Part shown: piece after piece, positions 1 to 8,957 of the stretch
Numbering within the stretch: the first letter of the stretch is position 1
How the letters are laid out: every line of letters starts with the position of its first letter
NCBI RefSeq assembly: GCF_028010285.1
Contig: NZ_CP116304.1
Location: 3,798,501-3,862,500 of the forward strand
Direction: 5' to 3'
Origin: Pseudomonas sp. Q1-7
GTDB lineage: Bacteria; Pseudomonadota; Gammaproteobacteria; Pseudomonadales; Pseudomonadaceae
Length of the DNA: 64,000 nucleotides
Translations under genes and position numbers: made by a program
Notes under the pieces: model-generated
Told to the model about the DNA's origin: nothing
The model's database searches: none
The model's input: only the letters and a program-made list of their open reading frames with translations

Positions 1-210
1 CTTGCTCTTGAAGTGGTGGAAGATGCTGCCGGACTGGATGCCCACGGCGCTGGCCAGATCGCGCACCGTGGTGCGCTCGTAGCCCTTGCTGCGGAACAGG
101 TGGGCGGCGGTCTGCAACAGCTTGCCGCGGGCGCTGTCGGGGTCGGTGACCAGGCCGCTGGCTACCAGCTCGCGCATCACCGCCTGGGCTTTTTCGTCGT
201 CAAGGCTCAT
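1..210 (-). CDS. atuR: TetR-family repressor AtuR, N-terminal part
   Basis: Reading the minus strand from the ATG at base 210 gives 70 codons that run off the window edge. After about 20 leader residues comes a TetR helix-turn-helix: a helix beginning [20 protein letters not shown], then [19 protein letters not shown], the usual recognition helix and its tyrosine/phenylalanine-rich end. The ligand-binding C-terminal domain lies outside the window. It is divergent from atuA, with two matching inverted repeats between them. In P. aeruginosa AtuR represses the atu genes and binds two inverted repeats in this intergenic region; identity here rests on that position and the HTH. Confidence 0.85.
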   Translation of the reverse strand, partial: MSLDDEKAQAVMRELVASGLVTDPDSARGKLLQTAAHLFRSKGYERTTVRDLASAVGIQSGSIFHHFKSK

Positions 211-298
211 CACAATCCCCGCTGCAGTCAGCCACTCCAACTTAAGAATGGTCCGCAAGTCTCTGTCTTGATTCACGAAATCTATGCCGACCGGGAAT

Positions 299-314
299 CC
301 CAAGCAAGCGCTCG
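299..314. promoter_or_regulatory. AtuR operator candidate 1
   Basis: CCAAGC-AAGC-GCTCGG is an imperfect inverted repeat (one mismatch in the right arm) in the atuR-atuA intergenic region. It shares both arms with a second copy centred 47 bases downstream. The P. aeruginosa AtuR repressor is known to use two inverted repeats in this gap. Confidence 0.7.
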
Positions 315-345
315 GGTGAAAAAGTGCTGCGCCGACACTTTTCAA

Positions 346-361
346 CCAAGCGCTTGCTTGG
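346..361. promoter_or_regulatory. AtuR operator candidate 2
   Basis: CCAAGC-GCTT-GCTTGG has perfect 6-base arms and contains the self-complementary core CAAGCGCTTG. It lies about 42 bases before the atuA start codon, where bound repressor would block transcription of atuA. The 47-base centre spacing to the first copy is 4.5 helical turns. Confidence 0.75.
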
Positions 362-402
362 TAGTGTTCATCCATCACCCAACAGTGCTGCGGACCACTC
401 CA

Positions 403-2190
403 ATGACAAGAACCGTACGCATCGGCTGCGCCTCCGCCTTCTGGGGCGACACCTCCACCGCCGCCGCCCAGCTGGTACATGGCGCCACGCTGGACTACCT
501 GGTATTCGATTACCTGGCCGAGATCACCCTGTCGATCATGGCCGGCGCCCGCCTCAAGGACCCCAACGCCGGTTACGCCACCGACTTCGTCGACGTGCTG
601 GCCCCGCTGCTGCCGGCGATCGCCGAGAAGAAGATCCGCGTGATCAGCAATGCCGGCGGGGTCAATCCGGCCGCCTGCGCCAGCGCCCTGGCCGCTGCCT
701 GCGAAAAGGCCGGTGTGAGGCTGAAAATCGCCGTCCTGCACGGCGACAACCTGCAGCCCCGGCTGGGCGAACTGGCCAAGGCGGGTATCCGCGAAATGTT
801 CAGCGACGCCCCGCTGCCGCCTCTCTGTGTCTCGGTCAACGCCTACCTGGGCGCACCGGGCATAGTGGCGGCGCTGGAACGGGATGCGGACATCGTCATC
901 ACCGGCCGCGTGGTGGACAGCGCGGTGGTCAGCGCCGCACTGGTGCACGAATTCGGCTGGGCCTGGCGCGACTACGACAAGCTGGCCCAGGCGGCCCTTG
1001 CCGGTCATCTGATCGAATGCGGCGCCCAGTGCACCGGGGGCAACTTCACCGACTGGGAAGCGGTGCCGGACTATGAACACATCGGTTTCCCCATCGTCGA
1101 GGTCGAGGCCGATGGCACGTTCTGCGTGACCAAGCCGGAAGGTTCCGGCGGCCTGGTCACGCCGTTCTCCGTCGGCGAGCAGATGCTCTACGAGATCGGC
1201 GACCCACGTGCCTACCTGCTCCCCGACCTGGTCTGCGACTTCACCCGCGTCACCCTGGAACAGGCCGGCGCGCACCGCGTGCGCGTACAGGGTGCCCGCG
1301 GCCTGCCGCCGACACCGCAGTACAAGGTCAGCGCCACCTACCCCGACGGCTTCCGCTGCACCGCCAGCTGTCTGCTGGCCGGCGTCGATGCGGTGAGGAA
1401 GGCCGAGCGGGTCAGCCGCGCCATCATCGCCAAAACCGAGGAACTCTTCGCCGAGCGCGGCTGGGCCCCCTATCGCGAGGTCAACATCGAACTGCTGGGC
1501 AGCGAGGCCACTTACGGACCTCACGGCCAAAGGCAGGACAGCCGCGAAGTGGTGATCAAGATCGCCGTCAGCCATAGCCGCAAGGAGGCCCTGGTGCTGT
1601 TCTCCCGCGAGATCGCCCAGGCCGCCACCGGCATGGCGCCGGGCCTGACCGGCATCGTCGGCGGCCGCCCCACCGTCTACCCGGTGATCCGTCTGTTCTC
1701 CTTCCTGGTGGACAAGTCGCTCTGCAGCCTCGAAGTCGAGCTGGACGGCCAGCGCATCCCCTGCGAGCTGCCCGGCGTGGACAGCTTCGAGGTCGGCGCC
1801 CTGGCCGACGACCTGCCGCCCCCCACCGCCGAGGGCCAGGCCAGCGCCAGCGTCCCCTTGGTGAAGCTCGCCGTGGCGCGCTCCGGCGACAAGGGTAATC
1901 ACAGCAACATCGGCGTCATGGCTCGCAAGCCCGAATACCTGCCCTGGATAGCCGAGGCCCTGACGCCCGAAGCCGTGGTCGACTGGATGGGCCATGTGCT
2001 CGACCCGCAACGGGGCCGCGTGGCTCGCTGGTACCTTCCGGGCAGCCACAGCCTGAACTTCCTGCTGGAGAACGCCCTCGGCGGCGGCGGCGTGGCCAGC
2101 CTGCGCATCGACCCACAGGGCAAGGCCTTTGCCCAGCAACTCCTGGAATTCCCGGTGCCGGTGCCGCAAGCCCTGGCCGACAGCCTCTGA
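403..2190 (+). CDS. atuA: Acyclic terpene utilization protein AtuA (DUF1446 family)
   Basis: A 595-residue protein of the AtuA/DUF1446 family. The family is required for growth on citronellol and geraniol, but its biochemical step has not been settled. The N-terminal 440 residues or so hold the conserved core, beginning [11 protein letters not shown], with ISNAGGVNP and a [12 protein letters not shown] segment. A separate C-terminal domain of about 100 residues begins near [19 protein letters not shown]. The frame is open to base 13, but that would cross atuR and both operators, so the ATG at 403 is taken; its Shine-Dalgarno is weak. First gene of the atu operon, with atuB two bases after its stop. 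Confidence 0.93.
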   Translation: MTRTVRIGCASAFWGDTSTAAAQLVHGATLDYLVFDYLAEITLSIMAGARLKDPNAGYATDFVDVLAPLLPAIAEKKIRVISNAGGVNPAACASALAAACEKAGVRLKIAVLHGDNLQPRLGELAKAGIREMFSDAPLPPLCVSVNAYLGAPGIVAALERDADIVITGRVVDSAVVSAALVHEFGWAWRDYDKLAQAALAGHLIECGAQCTGGNFTDWEAVPDYEHIGFPIVEVEADGTFCVTKPEGSGGLVTPFSVGEQMLYEIGDPRAYLLPDLVCDFTRVTLEQAGAHRVRVQGARGLPPTPQYKVSATYPDGFRCTASCLLAGVDAVRKAERVSRAIIAKTEELFAERGWAPYREVNIELLGSEATYGPHGQRQDSREVVIKIAVSHSRKEALVLFSREIAQAATGMAPGLTGIVGGRPTVYPVIRLFSFLVDKSLCSLEVELDGQRIPCELPGVDSFEVGALADDLPPPTAEGQASASVPLVKLAVARSGDKGNHSNIGVMARKPEYLPWIAEALTPEAVVDWMGHVLDPQRGRVARWYLPGSHSLNFLLENALGGGGVASLRIDPQGKAFAQQLLEFPVPVPQALADSL

Positions 2191-2192
2191 GG

Positions 2193-3077
2193 ATGCAATC
2201 CATGGCATACGATTCGGTATTCACGCCCGGCCTGTTCAGTGGCCAGACCATCATGGTCACCGGCGGCGGCAGCGGCATCGGCCGTTGTACCGCCCACGAG
2301 CTGGCCGCCCTGGGCGCCCATGTGGTGCTGGTGGGACGCAAGCCGGAAAAGCTGGAGAAGACGGCTGGCGAAATCAGCGAAGACGGTGGCAGCGCCAGTT
2401 GGCAGGCCTGCGATATCCGCGACGAAGAGGCGGTCAAGGCCATGGTTGCGGCGGTGCTGGGCGAGCGCGGCGCGATCCACCATCTGGTGAACAACGCCGG
2501 CGGCCAGTACCCCGCCCCGCTCGCCTCGATCAACCAGAAGGGCTTCGAGGCCGTGGTGCGCACCAACCTGGTAGGCGGCTTCCTGGTGGCCCGCGAAGTG
2601 TTCAATCAGGCCATGAGCAAGACCGGCGGCAGCATCGTCAACATGCTCGCCGACATGTGGGGCGGCATGCCCGGCATGGGCCACTCCGGCGCCGCCCGCG
2701 CCGGCATGGAGAACTTCACCAAGACCGCCGCCGTCGAGTGGGGCCATGCCGGGGTGCGGGTCAATGCCGTGGCGCCGGGCTGGATCGCCTCCAGCGGCAT
2801 GGACACCTATGAAGGCGCCTTCAAGGCCATCATCCCCACCCTGCGCGAACATGTGCCGCTCAAGCGCATCGGCAGCGAGTCGGAAGTGGCGGCCGCCATC
2901 GTCTTCCTGCTCTCTCCCGGCGCGGCCTTCATCAGCGGCACCACCATTCGCATCGACGGTGCGGCCAGCCAGGGCAGCCGCGCCTTCCCCCTGGTCAAGG
3001 CCAAGCCCGGCCAGAGCAAGGCCTACAACGGCTTTCACCGGGCCTACCTGCCCGACGTACTGAAGGATCAAGCCTGA
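2193..3077 (+). CDS. atuB: SDR-family protein AtuB
   Basis: A 294-residue short-chain dehydrogenase/reductase-fold protein. The nucleotide-binding motif TGGGSGIG is at residues 23-30 and NNAGG at about 100-104. The usual catalytic Tyr-x3-Lys is absent: the segment reads GMGHSGAARAGM, with Ser165 and Arg169 where Tyr and Lys are expected. This resembles the dienoyl-CoA reductase branch, which also lacks the tyrosine, rather than a typical alcohol dehydrogenase. The start could be the ATG at 2193 or at 2202 (three codons in). The stop overlaps the atuC start (TGATG). AtuB is part of the conserved atu cluster; its substrate is not established. Confidence 0.9.
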   Translation: MQSMAYDSVFTPGLFSGQTIMVTGGGSGIGRCTAHELAALGAHVVLVGRKPEKLEKTAGEISEDGGSASWQACDIRDEEAVKAMVAAVLGERGAIHHLVNNAGGQYPAPLASINQKGFEAVVRTNLVGGFLVAREVFNQAMSKTGGSIVNMLADMWGGMPGMGHSGAARAGMENFTKTAAVEWGHAGVRVNAVAPGWIASSGMDTYEGAFKAIIPTLREHVPLKRIGSESEVAAAIVFLLSPGAAFISGTTIRIDGAASQGSRAFPLVKAKPGQSKAYNGFHRAYLPDVLKDQA

Positions 3078-4693
3078 TGGCCGTCATCCAGTCCGAACTC
3101 GACGTCCAGGGAGAAGACTTCGCGAAGAACCGCGACGCCATGCTCGCCGCCATCGCCGGCTTCCGCGAGATCGAACAGAAGGTCCTGGACAAGGCGGCCG
3201 AGGCCAAGCCGAAATTCGAGAAGCGTGGCCAGCTCCTGCCCCGCGAGCGGTTGAACCTGCTGCTGGACCCGGGCAGTCCCTTCCTCGAACTCTGCTCCCT
3301 GGCCGGCTACAAGCTGCACGATGACAAGGACGGCACCCAGGCCGGCGGCGGCATCATCGCCGGCATCGGCTATATCGCCGGGGTGCGCTGCCTGATCAGC
3401 GCCAGCAACAGCGCCATCAAGGGCGGCACCATCTCGCCCACCGGGCTGAAGAAGACCCTGCGCCTGCAGCAGGTCGCCATGGAGAATAAACTGCCGCTGG
3501 TGGCGCTCACCGAAAGCGGCGGCGCCAACCTCAACTACGCGGCGGAAATCTTCGTCGAAGGCGCGCGGGGCTTCGCCAACCAGGCGCGCATGTCCGCCAT
3601 GGGCATCCCCCAGGTCACGGTCGTGCACGGTTCCAGCACCGCCGGCGGCGCCTACCAGCCGGGGCTGTCGGACTATGTGATCGTGGTGCGCGGCAAGGCC
3701 AAGATGTTCCTCGCCGGGCCGCCGCTGCTCAAGGCCGCCACGGGAGAAGTGGCGACGGACGAGGATCTGGGCGGCGCCGAGATGCACGCCCAGGTGGCCG
3801 GCACCGCCGAATACCTGGCGGAGAACGATGCCGACGGCCTGCGCCTGGCCCGCGAAATCCTCGCCATGCTGCCCTGGAACGCCCAGCTGCCACCCCCGCG
3901 CAAGGCCGAATGGCGTGAACCGCTGTACAGCGCCGAGGAACTGCTGGGGGTGGTCCCGGCGGACCCGAAGAAACCCTACGACGTGCGCGAGATCGTCGCC
4001 CGCATCGCCGATGGCTCGGAATTCCTCGACTTCAAGCACGAATACGACAGCCAGACCATCTGCGGCCACCTGCGCATCGAGGGCCGGCCGTGCGGCCTGA
4101 TCGGCAACAACGGCCCCATCACGCCCCAGGGCGCGGCCAAGGCGGCGCAGTTCATCCAGCTCTGCGAGCAGGCCAACGTGCCCCTGCTGTTCCTGCACAA
4201 CACCACCGGGTTCATGGTGGGCACCGAGTCCGAACAGTTGGGAGTGATCAAGCACGGCGCGAAGATGATCCAGGCGGTGGCCAACGCCCGCGTGCCCAAG
4301 CTCACCCTGGTGGTGGGCGGCTCCTACGGCGCCGGCAACTACGCCATGTGCGGCCGCGGCCTGGACCCGCGCTTCATCTTCGCCTGGCCCAACAGCCGCA
4401 CCGCCGTGATGGGTGGCGCCCAGGCCGGCAAGGTATTGCGCATCGTCACCGAGGAAAAGCACGCCAAGGAGGGCAAGGAGCCCGATCCGAAGATGCTCGA
4501 CATGCTGGAACAGATGACCGCGCAGAAGCTCGACAGCCAGTCCACCGCCCTCTATGGCACCGCCAACCTCTGGGATGACGGCTTGATCGACCCCCGTGAC
4601 AGCCGCCGCCTGCTGGGTTATCTGCTGGATATCTGCGCGGAGGCCGAAGCCCGGCCGCTCAAGGCCAACAGCTTCGGCGTGGCCCGTTTCTGA
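3077..4693 (+). CDS. atuC: Geranyl-CoA carboxylase beta subunit (carboxyltransferase)
   Basis: A 538-residue biotin-dependent carboxyltransferase that moves CO2 from carboxybiotin on AtuF to geranyl-CoA, giving isohexenylglutaconyl-CoA. It has the two crotonase-like halves of the MCC/GCC/PCC beta family. The N-half carries the acyl-CoA-binding run LTESGGANLNYAAE and the glycine-rich GSSTAGGAYQPGLSDY. The C-half carries GSYGAGNYAMCGRGLDPRF, which forms the second oxyanion pocket. The closest paralogue is LiuB (methylcrotonyl-CoA carboxylase); placement between atuB and atuD favours the geranyl enzyme. The start codon overlaps the atuB stop by one base, implying translational coupling. Confidence 0.93.
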   Translation: MAVIQSELDVQGEDFAKNRDAMLAAIAGFREIEQKVLDKAAEAKPKFEKRGQLLPRERLNLLLDPGSPFLELCSLAGYKLHDDKDGTQAGGGIIAGIGYIAGVRCLISASNSAIKGGTISPTGLKKTLRLQQVAMENKLPLVALTESGGANLNYAAEIFVEGARGFANQARMSAMGIPQVTVVHGSSTAGGAYQPGLSDYVIVVRGKAKMFLAGPPLLKAATGEVATDEDLGGAEMHAQVAGTAEYLAENDADGLRLAREILAMLPWNAQLPPPRKAEWREPLYSAEELLGVVPADPKKPYDVREIVARIADGSEFLDFKHEYDSQTICGHLRIEGRPCGLIGNNGPITPQGAAKAAQFIQLCEQANVPLLFLHNTTGFMVGTESEQLGVIKHGAKMIQAVANARVPKLTLVVGGSYGAGNYAMCGRGLDPRFIFAWPNSRTAVMGGAQAGKVLRIVTEEKHAKEGKEPDPKMLDMLEQMTAQKLDSQSTALYGTANLWDDGLIDPRDSRRLLGYLLDICAEAEARPLKANSFGVARF

Positions 4694-4715
4694 ATCGATA
4701 AGGAGAACAAGAAAA

Positions 4716-5876
4716 ATGATCTTCACCCAGGAACACGAAGAACTCCGCCGCACCGTGCGCCATTTCGTCGACAGGGAGATCAACCCCCATGTCGACCAGT
4801 GGGAAAAGGAAGGCCGTTTCCCCATTCACGACATTTTCAAGAAGGCCGGCGAGCTGGGCCTGCTGGGCATCTCCAAACCGGAGAAGTTCGGCGGCATGGG
4901 CCTGGACTACAGCTACTCGATCGTCGCCGCCGAAGAATTCGGCACCATCCATTGCGGCGGTATCCCCATGTCCATCGGCGTGCAGACCGACATGTGCACC
5001 CCGGCCCTGGCCCGTTTCGGCTCCGATGAGCTGCGCGAGGAATTCCTCCGTCCCGCCATCAGCGGCGAGAGGGTCGGCTGCATCGGCGTCTCCGAAGTGG
5101 GCGCGGGTTCCGACGTGGCCGGGCTGAAGACCACCGCCCGCAAGGACGGCGACGACTACGTGATCAACGGCAGCAAGATGTGGATCACCAACTCCCCCAG
5201 CGCCGACTTCATCTGCCTGCTGGCCAACACCTCGGACGACAAGCCCCACGTCAACAAGTCGCTAATCATGGTGCCGATGAACACGCCCGGCATCACCCTC
5301 AGCGCCCACCTCGACAAGCTCGGCATGCGCAGCTCCGAGACCGCCCAGGTGTTCTTCGACAACGTCCGCGTGCCGCAGCGCTACCGCATCGGCCACGAAG
5401 GCGCGGGCTTCATGATGCAGATGCTGCAGTTCCAGGAGGAACGCCTGTTCGGCGCCGCCAACATGATCAAGGGCCTGGAGCACTGCGTCGACGTCACCAT
5501 CGACTACTGCAAGGAGCGCAAGACCTTCGGCAATGCGCTGATCGACAACCAGGTGATTCACTTCCGCCTGGCCGAACTGATGACCGAGATCGAGGCCCTG
5601 CGCGCCCTGGTCTACCAGGCCGTGGAACTCTACGTCACCGGCAAGGACGTCACCCGTCTTGCCTCCATGGCCAAGCTCAAGGCCGGCCGCCTCGGCCGCG
5701 AGGTCACCGACGCCTGCCTGCAATACTGGGGCGGCATGGGCTTCATGTGGGACAACCACGTATCCCGCGCCTACCGCGATACCCGCCTGGTCTCCATCGG
5801 CGGCGGCGCCGACGAGATCATGCTCGGCATCATCTGCAAGCTGATGGGCATCCTGCCCGGCAAGAAGAAGGGCTGA
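4716..5876 (+). CDS. atuD: Citronellyl-CoA dehydrogenase (acyl-CoA dehydrogenase)
   Basis: A 386-residue FAD flavoprotein of the acyl-CoA dehydrogenase family, expected to make geranyl-CoA from citronellyl-CoA and pass electrons to ETF (etfA/etfB lie in this window). The FAD/substrate loop VGCIGVSEVGAGSDVAG is at 120-136. At the usual catalytic-glutamate site near the C-terminus the sequence is SIGGGADEIM, with no acid at the aligned position. Instead QEERLFGA at 240-247 places Glu242 on the helix that supplies the base in isovaleryl-CoA dehydrogenase, as suits a branched substrate. The frame is open upstream, but AAGGAG eleven bases before the ATG at 4716 fixes the start. Confidence 0.93.
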   Translation: MIFTQEHEELRRTVRHFVDREINPHVDQWEKEGRFPIHDIFKKAGELGLLGISKPEKFGGMGLDYSYSIVAAEEFGTIHCGGIPMSIGVQTDMCTPALARFGSDELREEFLRPAISGERVGCIGVSEVGAGSDVAGLKTTARKDGDDYVINGSKMWITNSPSADFICLLANTSDDKPHVNKSLIMVPMNTPGITLSAHLDKLGMRSSETAQVFFDNVRVPQRYRIGHEGAGFMMQMLQFQEERLFGAANMIKGLEHCVDVTIDYCKERKTFGNALIDNQVIHFRLAELMTEIEALRALVYQAVELYVTGKDVTRLASMAKLKAGRLGREVTDACLQYWGGMGFMWDNHVSRAYRDTRLVSIGGGADEIMLGIICKLMGILPGKKKG

Positions 5877-5881
5877 GGATC

Positions 5882-5974
5882 CGTAGGATGGGTGGAGGCG
5901 CGCAGCGCCGATACCCATCGCCTCGAATGATGGGTATCGCTCCGCTCGCGGAACGCCGCCCGCCCCAGCCTACG
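5882..5974. repeat. REP-like palindromic repeat between atuD and atuE
   Basis: The ends are complementary (CGTAGG at the left, CCTACG at the right), and the inside holds a perfect 10-base inverted repeat, GATACCCATC at 5910-5919 and GATGGGTATC at 5929-5938. Short elements beginning GTAGGATGGGTGGAG are common between Pseudomonas genes. No open frame or T-run is associated, so it is read as a repeat and not a terminator. Confidence 0.65.
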
Positions 5975-5998
5975 ACCACGCATCTCCGGGACACGACC

Positions 5999-6793
5999 AT
6001 GGAATTGCCGAACACTGAAACCCTGCTGCTGGAACAGGCCGATGGCGTGCTGCACGTCACCCTGAACCGGCCGGACTGCCGCAACGCCATGAGCCTGACC
6101 ATGGTGAATGAACTGCGCGCCGTACTGGCCGCAGCGCGTGAAGACGCCGGCGTGCGCGCCCTGGTGCTGCGAGGCGCCGACGGCCACTTCTGTGCCGGCG
6201 GCGATATCAAGGACATGGCCAGCGCCCGTACCAGCGGCAGCGCCGCCTACCGTGACCTGAACCGCGCCTTCGGCCGCCTGCTGGAGGAAGCCCAGGCGCA
6301 ACCCCAGGTACTGGTGGCGGTGCTGGAAGGCGCGGTGCTCGGCGGCGGTTTCGGTCTGGCCTGCGTCTCCGATATCGCCATCGCCCTGCAAGGCGCCCAG
6401 TTCGGCCTGCCGGAAACCAGCCTGGGCATCCTCCCGGCACAGATCGCCCCCTTCGTGGCCAGGCGCGTCGGCCTGACCCAGGCCCGCCGCCTGGCCCTGA
6501 CCGCCGCCCGCTTCGACGGCGTTGAGGCCCTGCGCCTGGGTCTGGTGCATTTCGCCGAACCTGATACGGCAACCCTGGAACAGCGGCTGATGGACAGCCT
6601 GCAACAGGTGCGTCGCTGCGCCCCCGGCGCCAACGCGCGGACCAAGGCCCTGCTGCTGGCAACCGAGGTCGAGCCCCTGGGCAACCTGCTGGACAGTGCG
6701 GCCGAGCAGTTCGCCGAAGCCGTCACCGGGCCGGAAGGCACCGAAGGGACCCTGGCCTTCGTGCAGAAGCGCAAGCCCGCCTGGGCCGTGTAG
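5999..6793 (+). CDS. atuE: Isohexenylglutaconyl-CoA hydratase (crotonase family)
   Basis: A 264-residue enoyl-CoA hydratase/isomerase-fold enzyme that adds water to isohexenylglutaconyl-CoA. The CoA/oxyanion segment GADGHFCAGGDIKDM and the second oxyanion glycines GAVLGGGFGLACVSD are clear. The glutamate of FGLPETSLG, equivalent to Glu164 of rat crotonase, is present. The other classical acid (Glu144, in GGGCEL) is replaced, the segment reading GGGFGL. The start at 5999 is chosen because upstream in-frame codons lie in the repeat and inside atuD. A REP-like element separates it from atuD and another from atuF, so polarity in the operon may change here. Confidence 0.92.
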   Translation: MELPNTETLLLEQADGVLHVTLNRPDCRNAMSLTMVNELRAVLAAAREDAGVRALVLRGADGHFCAGGDIKDMASARTSGSAAYRDLNRAFGRLLEEAQAQPQVLVAVLEGAVLGGGFGLACVSDIAIALQGAQFGLPETSLGILPAQIAPFVARRVGLTQARRLALTAARFDGVEALRLGLVHFAEPDTATLEQRLMDSLQQVRRCAPGANARTKALLLATEVEPLGNLLDSAAEQFAEAVTGPEGTEGTLAFVQKRKPAWAV

Positions 6794-6815
6794 CCAGCCC
6801 CCCTAACGAACGGAT

Positions 6816-6867
6816 GTAGCCCGGATGCAATCCGGGAAAGTCCAACCCCGGAGGCATCCGGGCTACG
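6816..6867. repeat. REP-like palindrome between atuE and atuF
   Basis: GTAGCCCGGATGCAATCCGG is followed after a short loop by CCGGAGGCATCCGGGCTAC, making an almost end-to-end hairpin. Repeats with the GTAGCCCGGATG head are frequent in Pseudomonas intergenic DNA. It lies just before the atuF ribosome site. Confidence 0.65.
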
Positions 6868-6885
6868 TACAGCAGGAGCATTCCG

Positions 6886-8868
6886 ATGCCCGCGTTCAAC
6901 AAGATCCTCATTGCCAACCGTGGCGAAATCGCCTGCCGGGTGATGCACACGGCACAGTCGCTTGGCTACCGCACCGTGGCTGTCTACAGCGAGGCCGATG
7001 CCGACGCCCGCCATGTGCAACTGGCCGACGAGGCGGTGTGCATCGGCCCGGCACCGGTGGGGCAGTCCTATCTGTCGGTCGAAGCCATCATCGCCGCGGC
7101 CCGCAAGACCGGCGCCAAGGCCGTCCATCCCGGCTACGGATTCCTCTCCGAGAATGCCGAATTCGCCCGCGCCTGTGAGGCGGCCGGCATCGCCTTCATC
7201 GGCCCGACGGCGCAAGCCATCCACCTGATGGGCAGCAAGCGCCTGTCCAAGCTGGCCATGCTGGAAGCCGGCGTGCCCTGCATCCCCGGCTACGAAGGCG
7301 CCGAGCAGGACGACGCGACCCTGGCCCGGGAAGCCGAACGCATCGGCTACCCCCTGATGATCAAGGCCAGCGCCGGCGGCGGCGGGCGTGGCATGCGCCT
7401 GGTGCAGGGGGCTGAGGAACTCGCGGCGCAGCTGCGCACGGCCCGCTCGGAAGCGTTGAACGCCTTCGGCAGCGCCGAGCTGATCCTGGAAAAGGCCGTG
7501 CTGCAACCGCGCCATGTGGAAATCCAGGTGTTCGGCGACCAGCACGGCAACATCGTCTACCTGGGAGAACGCGACTGCTCGGTGCAACGCCGCCACCAGA
7601 AGGTGATCGAGGAAGCGCCCTGCCCAGTCATGACGCCCGAATTGCGCCAGGCCATGGGCGAAGCAGCGGTTCTGGCCGCGCGCACGGTGGACTACGTCGG
7701 CGCCGGCACCGTCGAGTTCCTGCTGGACGCCGGCGGCGACTTCTACTTCCTGGAAATGAACACCCGCCTGCAGGTGGAGCATCCGGTCACCGAACTGATC
7801 ACCGGCCAGGACCTGGTGGCCTGGCAGATTCGCGTGGCGGAAGGTGAGCCGCTGCCGCTGAAACAGGCAGACATCCATCTGAACGGTCATGCCATGGAAG
7901 TGCGTCTCTACGCCGAAGACCCGGCCGCCGGCTTCCTGCCCCAGACCGGCGAGGTGCTGCGCTGGGAGCCGTCGATACTTCCTGGCATCCGTATCGACCA
8001 CGGCCTGGTGGAAGGCCAGGCCGTCACGCCGTTCTACGACCCCATGCTGGCCAAGGTGATCGCCTGGGGCGCCACCCGTGACGAGGCCCGGCGCAAACTG
8101 GCCCGTGCCGTGGAGGATTGCGTGCTGCTGGGGGTCAAGGGCAACCAGCGCTTCCTCGCCAACCTGCTCAGGCACCCGCGCTTTGCCGCCGGCGAAGCCA
8201 CCACCGCCTTTATCGGCGAAGCCTTTTCCAGCGATGCCAGCCTGAGCCCGCAATCGATCTTGCCGGCCGAACTGGCCGTCGCCGCCACCCTGCTCTACCA
8301 AGCGTCGGCCACCGGCAGCGCCCACCAGGGCAGTCTGGCCGGCTGGCGCAGTGCCGGCAGTGCCCCCTGGCGCCTGATGGTGCGCCAGGGCGAGCAGAAG
8401 CATGCCGTGGAACTGGCGGTACAGGACGCCGGGCAACAACCGCGCCTGCAGGCCAGGGTCGGCGAGGCGGTCATTGTCATTCGCATGCTGGCCGCCGATG
8501 GCCGCTGGGCGACGGTGGAGCTGGACGGCATCCGCCGCCGTGTGGCCTACCATCAGCGCGGCACGCAGCTCTGGCTGTTCGGCCAGCACGGCAACCTGGA
8601 ACTGCAGGACGTGACCCACGAAGCGGCCGGCGGCCAGGGCGGCGCGGGCTCCGGCACGGTGAAGGCCCCCATGGATGGCGCCATAGTCGAGGTGCTGGTG
8701 AGCGAAGGCGAACGGGTCGGCAAAGGCCAACTGCTGGTGGTGCTGGAAGCCATGAAGATGGAACACCCGCTGAAGGCCAGCGTTGACGGCGTTATCCGCC
8801 GCGTGCAGGTCAGCCGCGGCGACCAGGTGAAGAGCCGCCAACTGCTGGTGGAGGTGGAAGAAGCCTGA
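6886..8868 (+). CDS. atuF: Geranyl-CoA carboxylase alpha subunit (biotin carboxylase/BCCP)
   Basis: A 660-residue biotin carboxylase with its carrier domain. Residues 1-450 form the ATP-grasp carboxylase: KILIANRGEIACRV at the N-terminus, the glycine loop KASAGGGGRGMRLV, and EMNTRLQVEHPVTE. A linker domain follows. The last 75 residues or so are a biotinyl domain with EAMKMEHP, where Lys624 would carry biotin. It charges biotin with bicarbonate and ATP, and AtuC transfers the carboxylate to geranyl-CoA. AGGAG lies a few bases before the ATG. The family also includes LiuD; cluster context identifies this copy. Confidence 0.94.
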   Translation: MPAFNKILIANRGEIACRVMHTAQSLGYRTVAVYSEADADARHVQLADEAVCIGPAPVGQSYLSVEAIIAAARKTGAKAVHPGYGFLSENAEFARACEAAGIAFIGPTAQAIHLMGSKRLSKLAMLEAGVPCIPGYEGAEQDDATLAREAERIGYPLMIKASAGGGGRGMRLVQGAEELAAQLRTARSEALNAFGSAELILEKAVLQPRHVEIQVFGDQHGNIVYLGERDCSVQRRHQKVIEEAPCPVMTPELRQAMGEAAVLAARTVDYVGAGTVEFLLDAGGDFYFLEMNTRLQVEHPVTELITGQDLVAWQIRVAEGEPLPLKQADIHLNGHAMEVRLYAEDPAAGFLPQTGEVLRWEPSILPGIRIDHGLVEGQAVTPFYDPMLAKVIAWGATRDEARRKLARAVEDCVLLGVKGNQRFLANLLRHPRFAAGEATTAFIGEAFSSDASLSPQSILPAELAVAATLLYQASATGSAHQGSLAGWRSAGSAPWRLMVRQGEQKHAVELAVQDAGQQPRLQARVGEAVIVIRMLAADGRWATVELDGIRRRVAYHQRGTQLWLFGQHGNLELQDVTHEAAGGQGGAGSGTVKAPMDGAIVEVLVSEGERVGKGQLLVVLEAMKMEHPLKASVDGVIRRVQVSRGDQVKSRQLLVEVEEA

Positions 8869-8889
8869 CGCTCCCCGCAGCTTCCCGAC

Positions 8890-8928
8890 GGGAGCGAATC
8901 CACTCGCGAATGGGCCGCAACGCGGCCC
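8890..8928. repeat. REP-like palindrome between atuF and atuG
   Basis: GGGAGCGAATCCACTCGCGAA is followed by the perfect hairpin GGGCCGC-AAC-GCGGCCC at 8912-8928. The GGGAGCGAAT-N-TCGCGAA head is the same as in the 9791-9890 element. It lacks a U-tract. Confidence 0.65.
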
Positions 8929-8957
8929 CCCAAGGAACAACAATCAGGAGAACGCGC

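Noticed and set aside
13-402. N-terminal extension of atuA to base 13
   Set aside because: It would overlap atuR and both operators; the family N-terminus begins at the ATG at 403.
6247-8943. Minus-strand open frame of 898 codons opposite atuE and atuF
   Set aside because: It mirrors the GC-rich codon pattern of the plus-strand genes, has no ribosome site and reads as low-complexity His/Ala/Gly protein.
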